Positions 57,609-64,000 of a stretch of DNA of 64,000 bases are shown here, in pieces. Made by a program: the position numbers and the translations under genes. Position 1 is the stretch's first letter, and the number at the start of each line of letters is the position of its first letter. This DNA comes from Clytia hemisphaerica (Eukaryota; Cnidaria; Hydrozoa; Leptothecata; Clytiidae). A model generated the notes under the pieces. The model made no database searches. It worked only from the letters and a program-made list of their open reading frames with translations, and was not told the DNA's origin. The stretch is taken from positions 62,001 to 126,000 of the forward strand of contig CACVBU010000237.1 in NCBI GenBank assembly GCA_902728285.1, written 5' to 3'.

Positions 57609-59371
57609 TTTTGCTCGAACAAAGTGCTCTTCAAGTTTAGTTTAGAAGGTTTGACACTGTGAACACGACTGTGAAAATTTTTCCTATGGTGCTGTCTCTG
57701 TTTCCACTTATCATAATGGGTCTGTAATGACTTTCAAGTTTTTTTTTAATATTAGTAATTTGGCTATTGTTATCCTTTCATGTTGTTTTACAGTAGTCTA
57801 CTTTCCACAAAAAAAACTAATTAGTTCGCTTTCATTTTCGGTTGTCTTGATTTCAGAATAAAACTACTTTTTCATCCTCTCTTTCCTCATATCGTTGACA
57901 AAAAGACCCTCAACTTAGTGCTATACTTTCCATTAGAATAAGATCACTCTCACTTTTGTTCGGCCTTATTGATTTTGTTTTTGGTAAGAGCTAATAGTTG
58001 TTGTTTAGCTTGCTCAATCATGTTTAGTTGTTCGTTTGTAAATTTCAATTAGCCTTTTCGCGCCACTTTTTCTTTATCTTAAATAATACAACCCTGAAAA
58101 GGTCTCTTGTGAATTATGAAATGGTTAAAATCTTGTTCGTTTTTTACTACCGTACTTTTTATACAAAAGAACTTAACTGATACACATAATGGCAAAATGT
58201 GCTTTTATGTGACCGGAAGAAAAGAGAATGTCACTTTTTATACAGTAACAACTTATTTATACCACTTTGATTTGAAATTTATTTAAATCTATTAACATTC
58301 TATCATATATTATCTATAAATAGTAAGTACAGGAAGTGGTTCACTTGTGCGCGGATTTTCCGCTAAACAGAGTACTTTTTTTGCATTCAAGAGTCTCAAA
58401 AATGCCAACATTAAGAGAGACAAGTATCCCATAAGGTGTCTTTAAACAAAATAATTTTTGAACATTTTGAGAGAGTCTAACATTTCCGTCTTTTTTCGCA
58501 AATTTGAGTCTCACATAGGATCAATTTTAGGGATCATTTTAGAATACTCTGGGATTATATATATACTAATGCCATAATTTTTACAATTTTTATATATTAT
58601 TTTATCAGTTCCAAATTTATTTTATATTTCATAACTTATTATATAAATTTGTAAATATATTTCATAACTTATGATATAAATTTGTAAATATATCAATCAA
58701 ATCAAAATATTCAAATTAATTTATAATAATCATTATTATACTCTAGCAGTTCTACTTATCATAAATAAACGTTCATCATGATCAACGTTACCAATTTGTC
58801 TACGTTTTTTGTTCAAAGTCGTGAATTCCAATCGAATTAATATCATCCCATTAGCATGATCTGAAAACAGGTGATCATTCTAAAAAAAGAGTAACGTCGT
58901 CAGATTAAGATAAATTCTTTAAAAGTGAAAGTAAAGAGCAAGACGCAAAGTTTTGTTTATCTTGTCGAAATCTTTTTTTTGGCCTTAAATTACGTTAAGC
59001 TGTATCTTAAGTCTTTGTAACATCGTTTGAAATAAAAGATTTTACCGTTTCGTGTGGAGAAACTCTTCATCTACTTTGGATTTATTTATCGTTCGATTAC
59101 AGGCTCTTTTCTCCAAGTATTTCGAATTCACTCATCTTTCGATTGCCGATTAGTGGTCTAAGAAAGTAAGAAAATCATTTTAAGATCAGACTCGTGGACA
59201 AGTATTAAAAACCCGTTATAAATTCTGATTTGGGATGTATGGACAATTCTTTTTGTAAACAAACATTTCGCTTTTCGCAAGGCGATAAAATTAAACGACG
59301 AGAGGGAGAAAAATGGTTTCAAATTAATTTCCCAATTCCGCTACACTCTATATGATAGAATTTCTTGGCAT
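57609..59371. other. CACTA-1 right non-coding region
   Basis: AT-rich sequence with no gene seen between the second gene and the right terminal array. A local duplication of 'ATTTCATAACTTAT.ATATAAATTTGTAAATATAT' occurs at 58,627-58,693. Confidence 0.5.
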
Positions 59372-59710
59372 TCAAGATCAGCTATCGACAGTCGAGATCA
59401 GCTAATCGACAGTCGAGATCAGCTAATCGACAGTCGAGATCAGCTAATCGACAGTCGAGATCAGCTATCGACAGCCGAGATCAGCTATCGACTGCCGAGA
59501 TCAGCTAATCGACAGTGGATATCAAATATCGACAGTGGATATCAGATATCGACAGTCAATTAAATAATCTCGGCAGTTCATGAAAAGTATTGACTGTCTA
59601 TTTCCAGACATCGACTGTCAAGAAAAAGAAAAAACTGTCCATAAAAACGATCGACTGTGGATAAAAAACATCAACCGTGTCCACAATTGATGTTTTCAGA
59701 CCTAGTAGTG
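59372..59710. repeat. CACTA-1 right terminal repeat with GTCGAT array
   Basis: Inverted counterpart of 26,547-26,885, ending GACCTAGTAGTG and followed by AAG. The inner part has extra, more regular units (GATCAGCTAATCGACAGTCGA repeated four times). Unit number differs from the left end. Confidence 0.94.
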
Positions 59711-59872
59711 AAGTTTCCGGGCGTTACTTTCAACCAGTCACTGCTCTTACAGTTTAATATTTTCACTTAATGATTAATGATGGAGGGCGCAAATAAGGAC
59801 AAAAACACAGGGGCGCCAATTTCATGTTTTGCACCACCAAGAAAATTAAGCCAGGCCGCTACTGCTACGAAG

Positions 59873-60158
59873 CAGTGTAGTTTATCTCTTTAAATGTCCG
59901 CGATGTAACTCGCGCTATGTCGGACAAACCGTTCGTCATCTGATTACACGCTTTAAGGAGCACACAAGGAGTCAAGTGGGAAAACATTTCATTGATTGCG
60001 GTAGAGAGATATCCCTTGAGGATGTCTCCATAATTGGTATGTCATCAAAGAATGAACAACACTTAATGACATTGGAAGCTTTGTTTATTAAAGACTGAAA
60101 ACCTGAATTGAACACAAAGGACGAATACAAAAACCGCACGTTAGTGCTAAAAATATAA
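59873..60158 (+). pseudogene. Penelope-like element, GIY-YIG endonuclease part (3' segment)
   Basis: After the second CTACGAAG the frame of 24,290-25,644 resumes: SVVYLFKCPRCNSRYVGQTV, then RHLITRFKEHTRS and EQHLMTLEALFIKD. VYLF...C..C...YVGQT...R..EH is the GIY-YIG signature with the CxxC typical of Penelope-like endonucleases. An in-frame TGA (60,096-60,098) truncates it; the frame stays open after that (KPELNTKDEYKNR) to the normal stop at 60,156. With the YADA change in the polymerase and this stop, the element is dead irrespective of the insertions. Confidence 0.92.
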
Positions 60159-61710
60159 TTGTTCTTTTATTCATTTTTAATTTTTCGTTTCGCTTTATGT
60201 ATTGGTTTCAAATTTTTTGATTTCTCGATTTTTTAAACATGTTTTTAGTATTTATGGGAAGGTTGTTGTATGAGGATGTTTTTTACGAAGTTGTATATGT
60301 TTTGAATTTTCTACTGTTTTTAGATATTAAATGTGATGATGGGAAGAATCTCCCGAAATATAATATGAAAATAAAAATAAAATTGTTGGTCACACCCTTT
60401 TCAATATCTTTATTTTGCTTCATTCTTCTTTTATGTTTGCCATTTTTGTAGTGCTTTTCTCCAAAATTCACTTTGCACTTTCTGTCTAACAGACTTTCCA
60501 CCACACTGTCTATATTTTATTTTTATGGTCAAGGCTGCCATTCTAAATTGATTCATCACTTCTGGGGTAGCATCTTGAAATTATGCATGTCATTATTTGC
60601 ATATATTTATTGCCGACCCAAAAAAATATCAGCGTTTTGATTGGTCGAGAGCATCGATGCTCGAGAGCATCGAGATATTTGCGATATTTCATATTTCTCT
60701 AGTATGGAAATATGACCGCGTTGACTTTTGGGGGACTGGGTAAGCGGCGGGAGAAAAATCAAAACAAAGCAGCCGAAAAGAACCGATTTTCGGAGAAACT
60801 AACTTCGGAGTCAAAGGGAAAAACGCAACAAAAATATTTTCAGATTAACTTTTACTAAAATCAAATCTGATGAACTAAGAAATTATAAAACTACTTGAGA
60901 CCACCCAAATATTTTCAGCTTTTGGTATAAAATTCGTCCGTGTGATAACCAAACAGTTTTTTATCAATGCATACAAAAAAACTTGAGATTCTTGAATGTT
61001 TGCCAATAAGATTTCTCATAACATAGCAAGGGAAGTGAAATGTCTTGTATTAAACCAAATGACGAGTGATTTTTATAAAAGTTTTCTCCTAATTCTCGTT
61101 CTCGACGAGGTACGTCCTTGACTTTTCAACTCAACAATCATCCTTCTAAAATTCGAGACATTTAGAGCTTGACGATAATCAAGAAAATATCCAAATTGTT
61201 TTGCTCTTGAAAAAATGTTGTTCTTCAACCATTATTACAAGCATACATTTCCATCATGGAACTCCTTTCCTCTGCTATTCTTTTCCATGCATCGAAACAA
61301 AAACATAGAAAAAGACTGAACGTTATCAATAAGATCAATCTGATTAATCCAATAATGAAAGGTTTCTTCTCTATCGAAACAATACTGTACACCATCTGCA
61401 TTTTGAATTATCAATCTAGAAACTTTCAAATACATCTCTGAAAAATCTTCAACTCTTCAAAACAAAACTTCTGGACCGAAAATGATCGAAAATGCTTCTC
61501 TGTTTTGTTTTTGTGTGAATATTTTCGGCGGGAACATATCGAATGTTTTATTGTTCGAATTTAACGTTCTAATTAGATTTTCGAATAAAAACATTCGAAA
61601 GTACACAGAAGAAAGAAGCAAGGCGGAAGTAAGTTTTAAAACAAAAACAAAAAGAAATTTATATCAGGACAATTTTTTTGAGTCGACAATAAATTAGTTA
61701 TCACATGACT

Positions 61711-61845
61711 TCTCGTGCAATACTCGATATTTTACTCGTTCCGAAATTTTACCGATATTTTTCCTCGCCTAAAGGCTCGGAAAAATATTACGGAAAAATC
61801 TCGGAACTCGTAAAATATTTCTCGTATTACACTCGAAGTCATGCG
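61711..61845. repeat. Imperfect inverted repeat (hairpin)
   Basis: CGAAATTTTACCGATATTTTTCC is mirrored by GGAAAAATATTACGGAAAAATCTCG around the turn CTCGCCTAAAGGCTCG. It may be a small foldback MITE. The flank GACTTC(T)CGTGCAATA against TACACTCGAAGTCATG extends the pairing. Confidence 0.7.
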
Positions 61846-63857
61846 ATAACTAGTACTTATTGCAGCCATGGGATGCAGGAAAATCTGTCAACAGGGGTTC
61901 ACCTGATTTCTAGGTGAACCAAGCTCTATAATTTTAGAACTTTGTCTGGCTGAGGTAAAACTTATTTTTTCTAAAATTTTGAGCTTGGATATCCAGGCTA
62001 GACTGGTATACGGACATAAGAAGTACTTAGAAAAATCCCTAATTAAAGAGTTGGGGAGGATTCAAGGATTGAACCTAAGATTGTTAAATTCAATTCTATA
62101 ACTAGTGTATATGTATAAGAATTGCGAAGCGATCCAGGCAAGTCACTCGATTCGCAAGTTGCAAGCAAAATATTTATAGGGTCACACACTAGAAATTGCA
62201 AGTTAAAATAGATTCATATCATAATCAATTCGTAAATGTAAACCCCGCGAAACCCCGACATCTGCTGAGGACCCTTCAGGAAGACCGAGCCTCTTTAGAG
62301 ATACACTCAAACACTTCAGATGTACAGACTTACGACGTTTACTTTTACGGATTTGAGGAAAATTATATGATTTTTTCATGAATCGTTGTGAAAAGTTCAA
62401 TAATCATTTGTCCGCCCTGAGCCTTGAGTATTTTTATTTCTTAGTTTTTGTTTTAGACTCGTTTTACTTCCGGTTTCGAACTCTTTGCGTAAAAAGTTCT
62501 TCCTTTTATATACTTATTTCACAACTCAATCTTATATGTTCATTAATAATTTGGTGATGTGTGAACAAAGTTCAACCAGGTATAGCAGAATCAATAAGTT
62601 ACTAATTTGAGTGATGTAATAAAAGTCAGCCAGAATTACTACTTACGTGTGAGGACCATTGGTTCCAATCAATCTAAACAATGAAATAATTCTTTAAATT
62701 ATTTTCTCCGACAAATATGCCAGAATATACGAAATGCTAAAAAAACAAAAAACACAGAGGTTATGCTGGTGAACGGGTCTGTAATTTGAGGAATCTACTT
62801 TAACTAAAATAAACCATATTATCAATGGTAAACAACCTTTTACATCAATAAACATGTTCCTACATACATATTTTTTAGTTTGACTGAAAATCAGCAATTC
62901 TTTGAAAAAAAAAGTGGAATAATCGATAGGAATTAATAGCTGATATATTCAGGTTTTGCAGAATTTAAAAGACTTACTGTTTGCCTATATTTTTATCAGC
63001 TTTATCAATCTCACTGTCAGAGGAGTCTGAATGAAATTCATAGGGTATTAGATATATTCCTATGCATAGCCTACTAAAAATACGGCCATATATGTCACAT
63101 TTTTTTTCAAAAAATTAAGAGGCCTAAAAGATTTTACTATCGAATCGCACTGTAGCCCACTGTAGACTTGAAAACTATTTATACTTTCTCCTTAATTATA
63201 TTACCTATTCATTGACAGTTATAGATTTTCTATTGTTATAAAAGATTTATTAAAGAAATAGCTTCATTAAAAATTCATTACATACAAAGTAAATAAACAG
63301 ACAGGTACTTTACAATAAAACAATATGAAAGAAAAACCGAATATTTTGTGCGAGTGTGTGCACAAGAGGTTATCGTAGTTTGTTGTGTGAGATGTGTGGA
63401 GTGTAGTGTGTAGGAAGAAATTAAATGGGATATTTTTTTCAAATGGATATTTCATGGATTATAGATATACTAACTGACTTTTTCATTTCAGAAGGTTATT
63501 TATATGATTATATGAACATAAAATTATGGTTACCAAATGCTCTACTACAACGAAATGCAAGACTGGGTATTCTTGTAGGCCACAGGCCACGAGTCTACTG
63601 GTAAAGGATATCTACATTTCATTTTTCTTTGAGCAAACGTAAAGAGGAACTGATGAATAACAAATGGATTCACCCAATCGTGCTCACTGGACTCCAATAA
63701 AACATACAGTTTTATGTGAACACACAGTATTCTGAGTATAAATGATTGACACGAAATCGCAAGAGGGCTTCACTTTCACTCAACTGGGATTTAGGTTATT
63801 TAGACCCTGTTGTTCCAACAAAACATTCTAAAGGGCTACATACACTACACAATATAT

Positions 63858-63945
63858 TGTCAGGCAATATATTGATGATATATTGCTGAATGTCGGCAAT
63901 ATATTGAAAGGTGTCTGCAATATATTGTCAGCTCGATTTGCAATA
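63858..63945. repeat. CAATATATTG palindrome cluster
   Basis: Four exact CAATATATTG words (63,860, 63,875, 63,898, 63,920 approximately) plus a GATATATTG variant lie within 90 bp, separated by unrelated short spacers. Function unknown; it may be the end array of an element that leaves the window. Confidence 0.6.
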
Positions 63946-64000
63946 TTCCAACAATAAAGGGGGATTGTTTACAGAAAGAAAATTTCTTTTTATAATAGAG

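Larger units (their letters stand above)
26547..59710. mobile_element. CACTA-1: 33-kb CACTA/EnSpm transposon hosting CACTA-2
   Basis: The termini are CACTACTAGGTCTGAAAACA and its complement, flanked by the 3-bp duplication AAG (26,544-26,546 and 59,711-59,713). CACTA ends plus a 3-bp duplication define the CACTA/EnSpm superfamily. Removing the inserted CACTA-2 and one TGA copy leaves about 15.85 kb. It encodes a TNP2-type transposase (29,344-33,333, minus) and a four-exon second gene (55,086-57,608, plus), transcribed outward from a central intergenic region. The first 170 bp or so of the two terminal repeats are identical by eye; further in they differ only in the number and order of about 21-bp units. 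Both genes are open with matching splice phases, so the element may have been functional until it was split. Confidence 0.95.
25645..59864. mobile_element. hAT-type non-autonomous element, split by CACTA-1
   Basis: The left end CAGTGGCGGCCTGGC and the right end GCCAGGCCGCTACTG are near-perfect inverted repeats, flanked by the 8-bp duplication CTACGAAG. The hAT sequence itself is only 25,645-26,546 (902 bp) plus 59,714-59,864 (151 bp), allowing for one copy of the AAG duplication. Everything between is the later CACTA-1 insertion. Both ends contain GGGGCGCC blocks (GAGGGGCGCCAAAA near 25,705 and AGGGGCGCCAATTT near 59,811), a feature common in invertebrate hAT ends. No transposase is encoded. 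Confidence 0.92.
60159..64000. other. AT-rich flank, no gene supported
   Basis: No exon with convincing motifs. Notable are a CATCGATGCTCGAGAGCATCGA palindrome region (60,651-60,675), an imperfect inverted repeat of about 130 bp (61,711-61,845: CTCGATATTTTACTCG... against ...CGTAAAATATTTCTCG) and a CAATATATTG cluster at 63,858-63,945. Confidence 0.45.

Noticed and set aside
60239..60451. Hydrophobic 70-codon open frame after the Penelope-like element
   Set aside because: T-rich sequence gives Phe/Leu-rich translations by chance; it follows the stop of the dead element and lacks other support.

Overview
This is eukaryotic, intron-bearing, AT-rich DNA. It has GT-AG introns, no operons, and coding exons separated by long non-coding stretches. 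The mix of Penelope-like elements, BEL/Pao and LINE fragments, HECT-like and PIN-like repeat-gene families, hAT, CACTA and many MITEs fits an invertebrate metazoan, most likely a cnidarian. That placement is inference from family content, not a measured match. I see no certain single-copy host gene; nearly everything recognisable is mobile DNA or a relic of it.

Left part (1-24,290). A decayed multi-exon gene of a PIN/FEN1-like nuclease family runs from about 0.96 to 5.65 kb on the plus strand. It has in-frame stops and a 310-bp TA-flanked MITE in its coding sequence. An inverted fragment of the same family's tail lies at 5.8-6.1 kb, and another piece at 15.1-15.9 kb. A BEL/Pao-type integrase fragment is fused to a frameshifted Penelope-type reverse transcriptase at 8.1-9.05 kb. 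A 5-kb element (9,174-14,130) has long inverted arms built of 19-bp satellite units and carries a HECT-like exon. Next come a 2-kb TA-flanked element full of AACGTTTT motifs (16,956-18,980), two reverse-transcriptase relics (19.4 and 21.0 kb), and a HECT-like (G2E3-type) gene on the minus strand (22.06-23.64 kb).

Central part (24,290-60,158). This is a Russian-doll nest that can be resolved from target-site duplications. A dead Penelope-like element (24,290-60,158) was split by a hAT-type non-autonomous element (25,645-59,864; 8-bp duplication CTACGAAG). That element was split by a CACTA element, here CACTA-1 (26,547-59,710; 33.2 kb; duplication AAG). CACTA-1 was split by a second CACTA element, CACTA-2 (37,626-54,940; 17.3 kb; duplication TGA; 301-bp terminal repeats with only two differences by eye). 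CACTA-2 in turn carries a truncated LINE inside an exon, plus several MITEs.

The two CACTA elements share one architecture. A minus-strand TNP2-type transposase gene lies on the left, and a plus-strand four-exon second gene of unknown family lies on the right, so the genes are transcribed outward. Seven of the eight recognised transposase exons are identical in length between the two copies and all stay in frame, so both transposases look intact. Each element has its own terminal repeat word: TGACTGTCGAT-like in CACTA-1 and TGACTGTCAAT-like in CACTA-2. In each, the same word is clustered again just upstream of the second gene. This suggests a TnpA-like system in which an element-encoded factor may bind both the ends and its own promoter. 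CACTA-2 landed inside that control region of CACTA-1.

Right part (60,159-64,000). No gene is supported here; it is AT-rich sequence with hairpin-like repeats and a cluster of CAATATATTG palindromes near the edge.
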